Below the pieces are notes generated by a model that ran no database searches, was not told where the DNA came from, and saw nothing but the letters and a program-made list of their open reading frames with translations. From positions 56,491-120,490 of the forward strand of contig JAPLRU010000118.1 of assembly GCA_026399025.1 (NCBI GenBank): DNA of 64,000 bases. The letters run 5' to 3'. Numbering within the stretch: the first letter of the stretch is position 1; each line of letters begins with the position of its first letter. Positions 22,795 to 31,450 of the stretch are shown piece after piece. Source of the stretch: Methylobacter sp. Lineage in GTDB: Bacteria; Pseudomonadota; Gammaproteobacteria; Methylococcales; Methylomonadaceae. The translations under genes and the position numbers were made by a program.

Positions 22795-24099
22795 ATGACC
22801 GAAAAACTAAAACAACTACCTCCGGCCATATTGACGCTGGATAACAAAAATTACGAATTGCCTGCGTTGATAGGCATTGAGGGTGAAAAAGCCGTCGACA
22901 TTTCCAAGTTGCGCAGTCAGAGCGGTTACGTAACCTTGGATGAAGGCTACGGTAACACCGCCAGTTGTGAAAGCGCCATTACCTATATTGACGGCGAGAA
23001 AGGCATCCTTCGTTATCGCGGTTATCCCATTGAGGAATTGGCTGAAAGTTCGCGTTTTGTTGAAGTCGCCTATTTGCTGCTGAATGGCGAGTTACCTAAC
23101 AGCCGACAATTATTGGAGTTTTCGACCAATCTTAACGAGTCTTCGATTATTCACGAAGACATGCATCATTTTTTTAACGGCTTTCCGCGCGGCTCGCACC
23201 CGATGGGCATTTTGGCGACCATGGTCGCGTCTTTATCCACGTTCTATCCGATTCCCGATCATCTCGATAGCGCGACGGAACAGCAAATTGTTATTAATTT
23301 AATCTCCCAAGTGCGTACTATCGCGGCTTTTTCTTATAAGAAATCGATTGGCGAACCGTTGATTTATCCGTCTTATAAGCTTAAGTACGTGCGCAATTTT
23401 CTGAACATGATGTTCTCGTCTCCGGTGCGCGATTACCAACTGGACGAAGATATCGTCAGGGCCATCGATATGTTCCTGATTCTGCATGCCGATCATGAGC
23501 AAAATTGCAGCACCTCTTCGGTGCGCACCGCGGGTTCCAGCATGGCGAACGTGTATGCGGTGGCTTCGGCGGGGATTTCGGCGCTTTGGGGGCCGCGTCA
23601 TGGCGGCGCCAATCAGCAAGTGATACAGATGCTTGAGCAAATACATGCCGATGGCGGCGACGGCACTGAATTTATCAATCAGGCCAAAGACAAAAACTCC
23701 TCAAGCCGGTTAATGGGTTTTGGCCACCGCGTCTATAAAAATTTCGACCCCCGTGCAATGGTATTAAAAAAACAGTGCGATAAATTATTCGATAAAGCCG
23801 GGGTTAGCGATCCTCTGTTCGATATTGCCCGAAAACTGGAAGAAATTGCGTTAAAAGACGACTATTTCATTTCCCGCAAACTGTATCCGAACGTCGATTT
23901 CTATTCCGGACTGATTCTTCGCGCGGCAGGCATACCCACCAACATGTATACCGTATTATTCGCTATCGGCCGCATGCCCGGTTGGATGGCGCATTGGCGG
24001 GAAATGCTGCACGGCGAGCAAGTACTGATTACCCGGCCTCGGCAGATTTATGTGGGCGAGCCCTTACGTCATTATCAGGATATTGATCAACGCCCTTGA
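22795..24099 (+). CDS. gltA: Citrate synthase
   Basis: A 434-residue enzyme condensing acetyl-CoA with oxaloacetate. Catalytic residues are the histidine of LILHADHEQNCSTSSVR, the histidine of MGFGHRVYKNFDPRA, and the aspartate of YPNVDFYSG; GPRHGGANQ is also conserved. The N-terminal domain (AVDISKLRSQSGYVTLDEGYGNTASC) is typical of the hexameric GltA type. I chose the ATG at 22795, preceded by TTAGGAG, rather than an ATG at 22765. The oddity is location: it sits between amidoligase-locus genes on the same strand, away from any other TCA-cycle gene in the window. It could be the housekeeping enzyme or a dedicated paralogue. Confidence 0.93.
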   Translation: MTEKLKQLPPAILTLDNKNYELPALIGIEGEKAVDISKLRSQSGYVTLDEGYGNTASCESAITYIDGEKGILRYRGYPIEELAESSRFVEVAYLLLNGELPNSRQLLEFSTNLNESSIIHEDMHHFFNGFPRGSHPMGILATMVASLSTFYPIPDHLDSATEQQIVINLISQVRTIAAFSYKKSIGEPLIYPSYKLKYVRNFLNMMFSSPVRDYQLDEDIVRAIDMFLILHADHEQNCSTSSVRTAGSSMANVYAVASAGISALWGPRHGGANQQVIQMLEQIHADGGDGTEFINQAKDKNSSSRLMGFGHRVYKNFDPRAMVLKKQCDKLFDKAGVSDPLFDIARKLEEIALKDDYFISRKLYPNVDFYSGLILRAAGIPTNMYTVLFAIGRMPGWMAHWREMLHGEQVLITRPRQIYVGEPLRHYQDIDQRP

Positions 24100-24218
24100 G
24101 CGCGCCGATGAAGATGATGAACATCGGCCATTCGCGTAGGCCGCGTCTTGGGGGAACGCTTTCATACATGTTACAAGGCGCGCCCGGCGCGCCCTACGTC
24201 GGCAGTTGAGTCGTAGCC

Positions 24219-26774
24219 ATGAATAAATCGGCCAACGATATTGGCGCGCAGTTCTACGCCACCAAACTTGGCGCTTACGATGCAATGCTTGCCAAAGACC
24301 ATAAAGCGCCCCACTGGGAGCGCTTTATGGACGCTATTGCCGCATTGGGCAGCGAACAACTGGAGCTGCGCCGCCGGGAAGCCCAGCGTCTGTTAAGGGA
24401 AAACAGCGTTACCTACAATGTGTACGGCGATACCCAACACCCGACCCGGCCTTGGCGGCTCGACCCGGTCCCGCTGCTGATCAGTAGCGAAGAATGGCTG
24501 CTGATTGAAGCGGGCCTTAAACAGCGGGCCGAGCTGCTCGATTTAATCCTAAAAGACATCTACGGCAAACAACAACTGCTGAAAAAAGGCCTGCTGCCCA
24601 GTGAATTGATCTGGGCGCATGACGGTTTCCTGCATCCTTGCACGGGCACTTTGCGAAATCAGCAACGCCAACTGATTCTTTATTCAGCCAACCTGGCTCG
24701 CGGCCATAATGGCCGCATGTGGGTATTGGATGACCGTAGCCAAGCGCCTTCCGGCACCGGTTATGCTTTGGAAAATCGCACGGTGATGACGCAAGTGCTT
24801 CCGGGTATTTTCCGAGACATGCAAGTGCATCGGCTGTCCGGTTTTTTTAAAGCGCTGCGTAAAGGACTGATGGATTTGGCGCACCGGAAAGAAGACCCGC
24901 GCATTGTGATATTAACGCCGGGCTCGCTTAACGAAACCTACTTTGAGCATGCCTATTTATCGTCTTACCTGGGTTTTTCCCTGGTCCAGGGCGACGACCT
25001 GACCGTGCGCGACGGCCGCGTCTGGCTGAAATCGCTGGACGGCTTGCAAGCGGTCGACGTTATTTTGCGCCGCGTCGACGATTCTTTTTGCGATCCGCTG
25101 GAATTGCGCAGCGCTTCCCGCTTGGGCGTTGCCGGCTTGCTTGAAGCCGTCCGCCGAAACAATGTCGCGATTGCCAATCCGTTGGGCAGCAGTGTTCTGG
25201 AAAATCCCGGATTGTTGGCGTTTTTGCCCCGGCTCTCGCGCTATTTTTTAAACCAGGAATTGATGCTGCCTTCGGTTGCGACTTGGTGGTGCGGTCAACG
25301 CCGGGAACGGGATTTTGTATTGCAAAATCTTGACCGCTTAGTCATTAAACCCATCAATCGGCGTTCGGAACATCATGCTCTTTTTGGCGGTCTGTTAAGC
25401 ACTAAGGAAAAAGAGCTTTTACGCGCCCATATTATCGCTAAACCCCATCATTATGTCGGCCAGGAGCATGTCAGTTTTTCCACCGTACCGGCGCTGATCG
25501 AGCACCATATCGAGCCGCGATTTGCGGTGTTACGCAGCTTTGCGGTTGCCAACGACGACGGCTATCAGGTCATGCCCGGCGGTTTGACGCGGGTTGCCCG
25601 CCAGCAAGACGATTTTATTGTGTCCAATCAGGCGGGCGGCATCAGTAAAGACACCTGGGTATTGGCGGACAGGCCCGAGCGGCAGGTTAGCTTATGGTTC
25701 CAGCCCGGCCGGGATGCGGTGGTATCGGCGGTCGCCGAACCGTTGACCAGCCGTGCCGCGAATAATCTGTTTTGGGTGGGGCGTTATTTGGAGCGCATTA
25801 AAGCGTCTACCCGCTTGATCCGCACGATCTTGCTCAAGTTAGCCGAAAACAAGGAGTTTAACGATCCGCTGGGCAGCCAGTGCCTGAACGTATTATTGTG
25901 TGCGGCCACTCAAGTAACCGGCACCCATCCGGGCTTTGTCTTAGATAATGCGCCCTTATTAAAAGAGCCCCAAAATGAATTATTGGCGCTGGCTAAAAAT
26001 GTCCATCGCATGGGCACACTGGCAGCCAATATTCAAGCGTTTGCCCAAACGGCCTTCAGTATTCGCGACGTCTGGTCCCAAGATACCTGGCGTTGCGTCG
26101 ACAATATTCAACGGCGCTGGCAACAGCGGGTAGTCCATAGTCATTGCGATTTGGAACAACTGCAAAAACACCTGGACGATTTAATCACCGGCTTTGTCGC
26201 CTTTATCGGCTTAACCACCGAAAGCATGACGCGTGAAGCCGGTTGGCTGATGTTGGATGGCGGTCGGCGTTTAGAACATGCGCAAGCCTTGATCGCTTTG
26301 CTGCGCGCCACCGTGGTGCCGCGTCATGAAATGGCCTTACAAAACCAGCTGCTGGAAGCGGTCCTGGTGTCCACCGACAGTTTAAGCATTTACCGCCGCC
26401 GCTATCGTTCCTTTATCCAGTTGCCGATGGTGCTGGAATTGTTACTGATGGATGAAACCCACCCGCGCTCATTGGCTTATCAGTTACATCAATTGTCCAT
26501 CCATATCGGCGCATTGCCGCGAGAGCGGGGCAAAGGCCAGTTGAGCGAAGAAGAATGCCTGATTCTCAGAGCCTACACCGACTTACGCTTGGTCAAAGTG
26601 TCCGAACTGGTTAAAGCCGATGACGAGGCGGGCATTTACAGCGAGCTGGAAAAGGTTCTATCGGCGATGGCCGAACGCTTATGGCAACTCTATGAAGTAC
26701 TGGCGCAAGCCTATTTTAGCCACTCCCAAGTGCAAAAATTGATGACGCCGATTCAACCGGAGGATGAACTGTGA
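24219..26774 (+). CDS. Circularly permuted ATP-grasp / alpha-E fusion protein
   Basis: An 851-residue natural fusion of the two proteins encoded separately at 15846-17297 and 14902-15846. Residues 1-500 are the ATP-grasp part (QAPSGTGYALENRTVMTQVLPGIF, YFEHAYLSSYLGFSLVQGDDL, VDVILRRVDDSFCDPLEL, PGGLTRVARQQDDFIVSNQAGGISKDTWVL). About residues 515-840 are alpha-E (LTSRAANNLFWVGRYLERIKAS). The ATP loop is unusual: VIKPINRRSEHHALFGG replaces the glycine-rich VVKPANESGGYGMLVG of the split paralogue, so substrate or nucleotide handling may differ. The stop overlaps the next GTG start, so it is translationally coupled to the small transglutaminase-like gene. No strong ribosome site is seen before the ATG. 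Confidence 0.92.
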   Translation: MNKSANDIGAQFYATKLGAYDAMLAKDHKAPHWERFMDAIAALGSEQLELRRREAQRLLRENSVTYNVYGDTQHPTRPWRLDPVPLLISSEEWLLIEAGLKQRAELLDLILKDIYGKQQLLKKGLLPSELIWAHDGFLHPCTGTLRNQQRQLILYSANLARGHNGRMWVLDDRSQAPSGTGYALENRTVMTQVLPGIFRDMQVHRLSGFFKALRKGLMDLAHRKEDPRIVILTPGSLNETYFEHAYLSSYLGFSLVQGDDLTVRDGRVWLKSLDGLQAVDVILRRVDDSFCDPLELRSASRLGVAGLLEAVRRNNVAIANPLGSSVLENPGLLAFLPRLSRYFLNQELMLPSVATWWCGQRRERDFVLQNLDRLVIKPINRRSEHHALFGGLLSTKEKELLRAHIIAKPHHYVGQEHVSFSTVPALIEHHIEPRFAVLRSFAVANDDGYQVMPGGLTRVARQQDDFIVSNQAGGISKDTWVLADRPERQVSLWFQPGRDAVVSAVAEPLTSRAANNLFWVGRYLERIKASTRLIRTILLKLAENKEFNDPLGSQCLNVLLCAATQVTGTHPGFVLDNAPLLKEPQNELLALAKNVHRMGTLAANIQAFAQTAFSIRDVWSQDTWRCVDNIQRRWQQRVVHSHCDLEQLQKHLDDLITGFVAFIGLTTESMTREAGWLMLDGGRRLEHAQALIALLRATVVPRHEMALQNQLLEAVLVSTDSLSIYRRRYRSFIQLPMVLELLLMDETHPRSLAYQLHQLSIHIGALPRERGKGQLSEEECLILRAYTDLRLVKVSELVKADDEAGIYSELEKVLSAMAERLWQLYEVLAQAYFSHSQVQKLMTPIQPEDEL

Positions 26775-27712
26775 AATACCGCATCACCCATAGCACTCTC
26801 TACCAATACAGCCAACTGGTCGGTTTATGCCAGAATGAAGCGCGCTTGCAACCCCGCGATTTCTGGCGTCAACAATGTCAAAACAGCCGCTTCGATATTA
26901 GCCCCGACCCTAGCGACTTCCAGGAACGCAAGGATTTTTTCGGCAATCGCGTGGCTTATTTCGCCATACAGCAAGCGCATCAACGCTTAATGGTGACCGC
27001 AGTGAGCGAAGTCACGTTATTTCCGAAGCAAAGCCGTGACGACCTGACAAATTTAACCGCTTGGGAGCACGTGCGAGATCAATTGCAGGAAGGTCCCGGA
27101 CAAACACAAGCGCAAACGCAAACCCTGCACGGGCAGAGCCAGTCTCAGCAGCAAGGCCAAGATAATGAAATGCTGGACGCCAAACTATTTTTGCTGGATT
27201 CGCCGATGGTGATTACCAGTGCCGAACTGGCTGATTACGCGCAAAGCTCATTTTTGCCGAATCGGCCTTTGGTGCATGTGGTCACCGATTTAATGCAACG
27301 GATTCATAGCGATTTTATCTATGATCCGAGCAGTACCACCATTGCGACACCGTTATCCGACGTACTTCGTTTTCGCCGCGGCGTGTGCCAAGATTTTGCC
27401 CATCTGGCGATTGCTTGTTTACGTTCGTTCGGTATTGCGGCGCGTTATGTCAGCGGTTATGTCGAGACGCAGCCCGAGCCCGGTCGACAACGTTTAGTCG
27501 GAGCGGATGCGTCTCATGCCTGGTTTTCGGTTTATGTGCCGGGTAGCGGCTGGCTGGATTTCGACCCGACCAATAATAAATTACCGTTCGATCAGCATAT
27601 TACCTTGGCTTGGGGGCGGGATTATACCGATGTCACACCGCTCAAAGGCATTGCTTTCGGCGGCGGTCAACATACCTTGTCGGTGTCGGTGGATGTGCTT
27701 AGGTTGGAATAG
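26771..27712 (+). CDS. Transglutaminase-like family protein
   Basis: A 313-residue cytoplasmic protein. The N-terminal domain begins MKYRITHSTLYQYSQLVGLCQNEARLQPR (GTG start within a GTGA overlap with the preceding stop). A glutamine-rich low-complexity linker lies near residues 110-137. The transglutaminase core has triad Cys206 (GVCQDFAHL), His249 (DASHAWFSVY) and Asp265 (LDFDPTNN). It belongs to the set repeatedly found with ATP-grasp/alpha-E proteins. It probably acts as a peptidase or acyltransferase on the ligase product, which is inference. The gene converges with a symporter gene 61 bp away. Confidence 0.92.
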   Translation: MKYRITHSTLYQYSQLVGLCQNEARLQPRDFWRQQCQNSRFDISPDPSDFQERKDFFGNRVAYFAIQQAHQRLMVTAVSEVTLFPKQSRDDLTNLTAWEHVRDQLQEGPGQTQAQTQTLHGQSQSQQQGQDNEMLDAKLFLLDSPMVITSAELADYAQSSFLPNRPLVHVVTDLMQRIHSDFIYDPSSTTIATPLSDVLRFRRGVCQDFAHLAIACLRSFGIAARYVSGYVETQPEPGRQRLVGADASHAWFSVYVPGSGWLDFDPTNNKLPFDQHITLAWGRDYTDVTPLKGIAFGGGQHTLSVSVDVLRLE

Positions 27713-27773
27713 CCTCCATATCGCTCCGGCAAATTACACCTACGCGATGTATCCCCGCTCTATTGCCAAACCC

Positions 27774-29024
27774 TTAACGCAAGGCTTTCTCCCAACGGCT
27801 TACCAGCGCGGCGGCGATGCTGTTACCGAACACATTGGTTGCGCTACGGCCCATGTCCAGCACCTGATCGACGGCCAGCAGCAACAGTAAACCGGCTTCG
27901 GGAATGTCAAACATCGACAAGGTGGCCGAAATGACGATTAACGACGCTCTGGGCACACCGGCCACGCCTTTGCTGGTAAACAGCAACACCAGCAACATGA
28001 TCAATTGATCGCCCAAAGCCATGTCGATGCCGTAAGCCTGGGCGATAAACAGCACCGCGAAGGTCATGTACATCATGCTGCCGTCTAAATTAAACGAATA
28101 ACCCAGCGGCAGCACCAACCCGCAGATTTTCTCATCGCAGCCGAAGCGTTCCAGTTGTTGCAACAGTTTCGGGTAGGCGCTCTCGCTGCTGGCGGTGCCG
28201 AAAGCCAGCAACATTGGTTCGCGAATGTGGCGAAACAACGATAAGATCCGCCGCCCCAGAATCAAAAAACCGGCGCAACCGAGCGCGCAACACAGCAACA
28301 CCAGCCCTAAATAAAACTCCCCGATAAAGCGGCCGTAAGACAGCAGCACGCCAAGACCGTTTTGCGCGATCACCGAGGCGACCGCCGAAAACACCGCGAC
28401 CGGGGCGGTATGCATAATGTAGCCGGTGACTTTCAGCATGATATGGGTCAACGAATCGAGCAATTTGACGGTCGGATGGGCCAATTCGCCCAGCGAGGCG
28501 CAAGCGACGCCGAAAAACATCGAAAATATCACGATCTGTAAAATCTCGTTAGCGGCCATGGCTTCGATGATGCTTTTCGGAAACATGTGCGCGATAAAAT
28601 TATTCAGCGTCGGCGTCGCTTGCGGCAATCCGGTCTTGGCGCCGATCTCGGGCAAGGCCATATGCAAAGAACTGCCCGGCTCAAAACCGTTCACCAGCAA
28701 CATGCCCAGCAGCAAACTGAATAGCGATGCCGAGAAAAACCACAGCATCGCTTTGATGCCGACGCGTCCGACGGTCTGAATATCGCCCATCTTAGCCATG
28801 CCCACCACCAGCGTGGAAAACACCAACGGCGCGATGATCATCTTGACCAGGCGCAGAAAAATATCGGTCAGCGCGGAAAAAATATTGATGCCCTGTTTTA
28901 ACGCCGGGCCGGCTTCGGCGCCGCCCAATGTCAGGTTAAGCAATTCGCCGACGATAATGCCGAGCACCAGCGCGATAGCGACATAAAGAGTTTGGCGGTT
29001 GGGTTTCGAGGTATGAGCGGTCAT
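27774..29024 (-). CDS. Dicarboxylate/amino acid:cation symporter (DAACS family)
   Basis: A 416-residue inner-membrane transporter related to GltP and DctA, importing glutamate, aspartate or C4-dicarboxylates with protons or sodium. Family motifs are the serine-rich re-entrant loop FGTASSESAYPKLL, the transport-site helix GYSFNLDGSMMYMTFAVLFIAQAYG, GVAGVPRASLIV in the second re-entrant loop, and VDQVLDMGRSATNVFGNS in TM8. A ribosome site (AAGG) lies about 8 bases upstream of the ATG. It is not obviously in an operon. The substrate cannot be decided from sequence alone. Confidence 0.9.
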   Translation of the reverse strand: MTAHTSKPNRQTLYVAIALVLGIIVGELLNLTLGGAEAGPALKQGINIFSALTDIFLRLVKMIIAPLVFSTLVVGMAKMGDIQTVGRVGIKAMLWFFSASLFSLLLGMLLVNGFEPGSSLHMALPEIGAKTGLPQATPTLNNFIAHMFPKSIIEAMAANEILQIVIFSMFFGVACASLGELAHPTVKLLDSLTHIMLKVTGYIMHTAPVAVFSAVASVIAQNGLGVLLSYGRFIGEFYLGLVLLCCALGCAGFLILGRRILSLFRHIREPMLLAFGTASSESAYPKLLQQLERFGCDEKICGLVLPLGYSFNLDGSMMYMTFAVLFIAQAYGIDMALGDQLIMLLVLLFTSKGVAGVPRASLIVISATLSMFDIPEAGLLLLLAVDQVLDMGRSATNVFGNSIAAALVSRWEKALR

Positions 29025-29594
29025 ATAAGAGCCTTATTAAACTGGAAATTTTGGCTCTTAACGGATTCCGGGAGATATACAAATATAGACCACGCAGTTG
29101 GTAAAACGATAAAAAGCCCTCTCCAGAGGGAGAGGGTTGGGTGAGGGGAAATTAAAATAAGGAAAAAAGCTTATTTAAATCCCCTCATCCCAGCCTTCTC
29201 CCTGAGGGAGAAGGAGCCAATGTCGTGTTACTAACGGCGGGCTCTATATTTGCACTCCTTCCCGGATAGAGCGGGCGTTTACAATACCTCAGCCGGCGGA
29301 TAATACAAAATGCTTTGAAGTTATTATTGCCCGGTGTTGGCTTTGCCGGTTGAGGCCGATTATGGCTCGGCTATGCAAACATCGTGCAACGGTTAAAATT
29401 TCGCAAGCGCAAACGCGTTTCTATGTATGAAGTCGCACAGACCGATTTTAATTATCCGTGTAAATTCAAATTACAGACAGCGGTTTTATCAGGTCGCTCA
29501 ACATACCAAAACGGCTGTGATTTCAAACCGCGTCTGCATACCGGTTAAAATTTTCCAATAAAATCGGCTCAATTTGAGTGAACAGGAGAAGACG
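29025..29594. other. 570-bp intergenic region without a recognised gene
   Basis: Divergent spacer between the symporter and the DUF2171 gene. It contains the palindromic repeat at 29112-29216 and a smaller inverted repeat around 29233-29270 (GCTCTAT and ATAGAGC). No convincing reading frame or RNA gene was found in the rest. Confidence 0.5.
29112..29216. repeat. CCCTCTCC/GGAGAGGG intergenic palindromic repeat
   Basis: The left half reads AAAGCCCTCTCCAGAGGGAG followed by AGGGTTGGGTGAGGGG. The right half reads CCCCTCATCCCAGCC followed by TTCTCCCTGAGGGAGAAGG. The halves are inverted copies, and each contains its own small palindrome. This is a widespread type of bacterial intergenic palindrome, here between genes as usual. 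Confidence 0.75.
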
Positions 29595-29837
29595 ATGATT
29601 AATACCGAACAAATTAAACCCGAGATGCCCGTGGTTTGCTCTCAAGGCGGCCAGTTTGCAACGGTCGACCATATGGAGGGGGCGGATGCGATCAAGCTGA
29701 AGAAAGATAAAAAGGGACAGCATCATTACATTCCGATGAGTTGGGTAAGCTCAACCGAAGGCGGTCAAATTAAAGTGGATCGTCCGGGGGATCAAGCCAT
29801 GCAGGAATGGTCGACCGTTCCTCCTTCGCTGCATTAA
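29595..29837 (+). CDS. DUF2171 domain-containing protein
   Basis: An 80-residue protein beginning MINTEQIKPEMPVVCSQGGQF, with the DUF2171 pattern of a short beta-barrel domain: VDHMEGADAIKLKKD, then HHYIPMSWVSS and a charged tail. The ATG at 29595 is chosen because AGGAGA lies six bases upstream; an upstream TTG at 29574 is less likely. The function of the family is unknown. It stands alone, followed by a hairpin. Confidence 0.75.
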   Translation: MINTEQIKPEMPVVCSQGGQFATVDHMEGADAIKLKKDKKGQHHYIPMSWVSSTEGGQIKVDRPGDQAMQEWSTVPPSLH

Positions 29838-29847
29838 ATGCAATAAC

Positions 29848-29872
29848 GCCGGGCATGTCGTTCATGCCCGGC
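29848..29872 (+). terminator. Hairpin after the DUF2171 gene
   Basis: Perfect 10-bp arms GCCGGGCATG / CATGCCCGGC with a 5-nt loop, 11 bp past the stop codon. No clear T run follows, so it may be a weak or Rho-assisted terminator, or an mRNA-stabilising hairpin. Confidence 0.5.
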
Positions 29873-29942
29873 ATGTTGCGGACTGAATATCAAAACAGCT
29901 AACTAAACCTTGGTTTTTTCAGCATCGCTTAAAGCAATAAAC

Positions 29943-31295
29943 CTATGTCTCTTCTTGCAGATAGACTTTTTCTTGGTAATTCCGGCTATGCCAAACAAAT
30001 CCCAAGGCTGTCGCCAACATCAAGGCGGCGAAAAACCAAAAATAACCGGCTCCGGCCAGACGGCTGGAACCGTCCGGGTTCTGAATGAAAAAATTCACCG
30101 CGCTGGTAAACAAATTGCCCAGTGCAACTGCGCCCATATACAGCGACATCACCAAGGATTTCATCGTTTTAGGCGCTTGGGTATAAGAAAACTCCAAGCA
30201 GGTGATCGACACCATGACTTCGGCGGAAGTCAATAATAAGTAAGCCAATAACTGCCAGCCGATTCCGGGCTGAAAACCGGCATCGATGCGCACCTGAATA
30301 CCGGCAACCAGCACAAACGACAAAACGGTAATAAACAAACCGATAGCGATTTTATTCAGGTAGCCCAAGTGCAAATGCCTAGCCAATGCCGGATACAGGA
30401 ATTTGTAAAACAAGGGCGTCAGCAGAACGATCAGCAAGGGATTGGCGGCTTGAATCTGCGAAGGCAATATCTCGATACCGAATAGATGCCTGTCCATTTG
30501 TTGCGCTTGCAACACCCAGGACGAGCCGTTTTGATCGAACAAGGCCCAAAACATCGCAATAAACACATAAATGCCGCTTAATCTCCCCAAGCAACGCAAA
30601 CCTTCGCCGCTCAAAGCTTCGCGCACGAAACCCATGCCGGTCGGAGGAATATGCACAAAACGGTAGCGCCCGGACCAAAATATTGCGCTCGCCAACAGCA
30701 TCAATACGCCCGGCACGGCAAAGGCGACCGAAGCACCGTAAGTTTTGAGCAGCCAAGGCACCAGCAACATAGAAACAAAAGCGCCAAGGTTAACCGATAG
30801 ATAAAACCAACTGAATACCTTACTGAGCCAATGCCGATTACCGACGCCAAACTGATCGCCGAGATGAGCGGATACGCACGGCTTAATGCCGCCCGCGCCA
30901 AGAGCGATCAAGGCTTGCCCGACTAATAAACCGGTTCGCGTATCGTCCAGCGCCAAGCAAAAATGGCCTAAGCAATAAACCATCGATAACAAAATGATGG
31001 TCCGGTATTTACCCAATAAGCCGTCGGCCAGCAATGCGCCTAAAAAGGGGGTGAAATAGGTAATCGAAACGAATAAATGAAAATACGCCTGAGCCTCGCC
31101 GGCCGCCATCGGCGCGAATTTGCCCTCGGCATCCATCAAGTATTGCGTCATGAATACCACCAAAACGGCCCGCATCCCGTAATAACTAAAGCGTTCCGCG
31201 AGTTCGTTAGCGATGATAAACGGAATGCCGCCGGGTATGTCAGTGGAAGGAACGGGAGCGGTACGATAGGACGTTTTCATAAAATGAGGCTTCAT
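29943..31295 (-). CDS. POT/PTR family proton-dependent peptide transporter
   Basis: An about 450-residue major-facilitator membrane protein of the POT family, which imports di- and tripeptides or related solutes with protons. The signature ELAERFSYYGMRAVLVVFMTQYL (ExxER plus YYG) is near the N-terminus; GALLADGLLGKYRTI and FSWFYLSVNLGAF are further family motifs, and 12-14 membrane helices are apparent. I prefer the ATG at 31295 (MKPHFMKTSYRT) over an earlier one at 31391, whose extra residues look non-native; 31280 is another option. The substrate is not predictable. It is a single-gene unit convergent with the DUF2171 gene. Confidence 0.87.
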   Translation of the reverse strand: MKPHFMKTSYRTAPVPSTDIPGGIPFIIANELAERFSYYGMRAVLVVFMTQYLMDAEGKFAPMAAGEAQAYFHLFVSITYFTPFLGALLADGLLGKYRTIILLSMVYCLGHFCLALDDTRTGLLVGQALIALGAGGIKPCVSAHLGDQFGVGNRHWLSKVFSWFYLSVNLGAFVSMLLVPWLLKTYGASVAFAVPGVLMLLASAIFWSGRYRFVHIPPTGMGFVREALSGEGLRCLGRLSGIYVFIAMFWALFDQNGSSWVLQAQQMDRHLFGIEILPSQIQAANPLLIVLLTPLFYKFLYPALARHLHLGYLNKIAIGLFITVLSFVLVAGIQVRIDAGFQPGIGWQLLAYLLLTSAEVMVSITCLEFSYTQAPKTMKSLVMSLYMGAVALGNLFTSAVNFFIQNPDGSSRLAGAGYFWFFAALMLATALGFVWHSRNYQEKVYLQEET

Positions 31296-31450
31296 AGATT
31301 CCGGTTCCAGTGCAACGTAGCCAACCGCCAAGCACAGCAAGTGGCGGCTGGGATGTTGATCTACTGTAACCGCATGAATCAAATGATTCAACAGGAAGCA
31401 TCAAGGTAACGTGAAGTGTGCAAACAGGCAAAGCCTGTTCTCCGGATGAC

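Noticed and set aside
14902..27712. Anbu (proteasome-like) peptidase gene expected with the ATP-grasp/alpha-E/transglutaminase set
   Set aside because: No Ntn-hydrolase-like protein is encoded anywhere in the window; it may lie elsewhere or be absent.
29112..29216. Insertion-sequence end or transposon
   Set aside because: No transposase gene or target duplication is visible; it is an intergenic palindrome.
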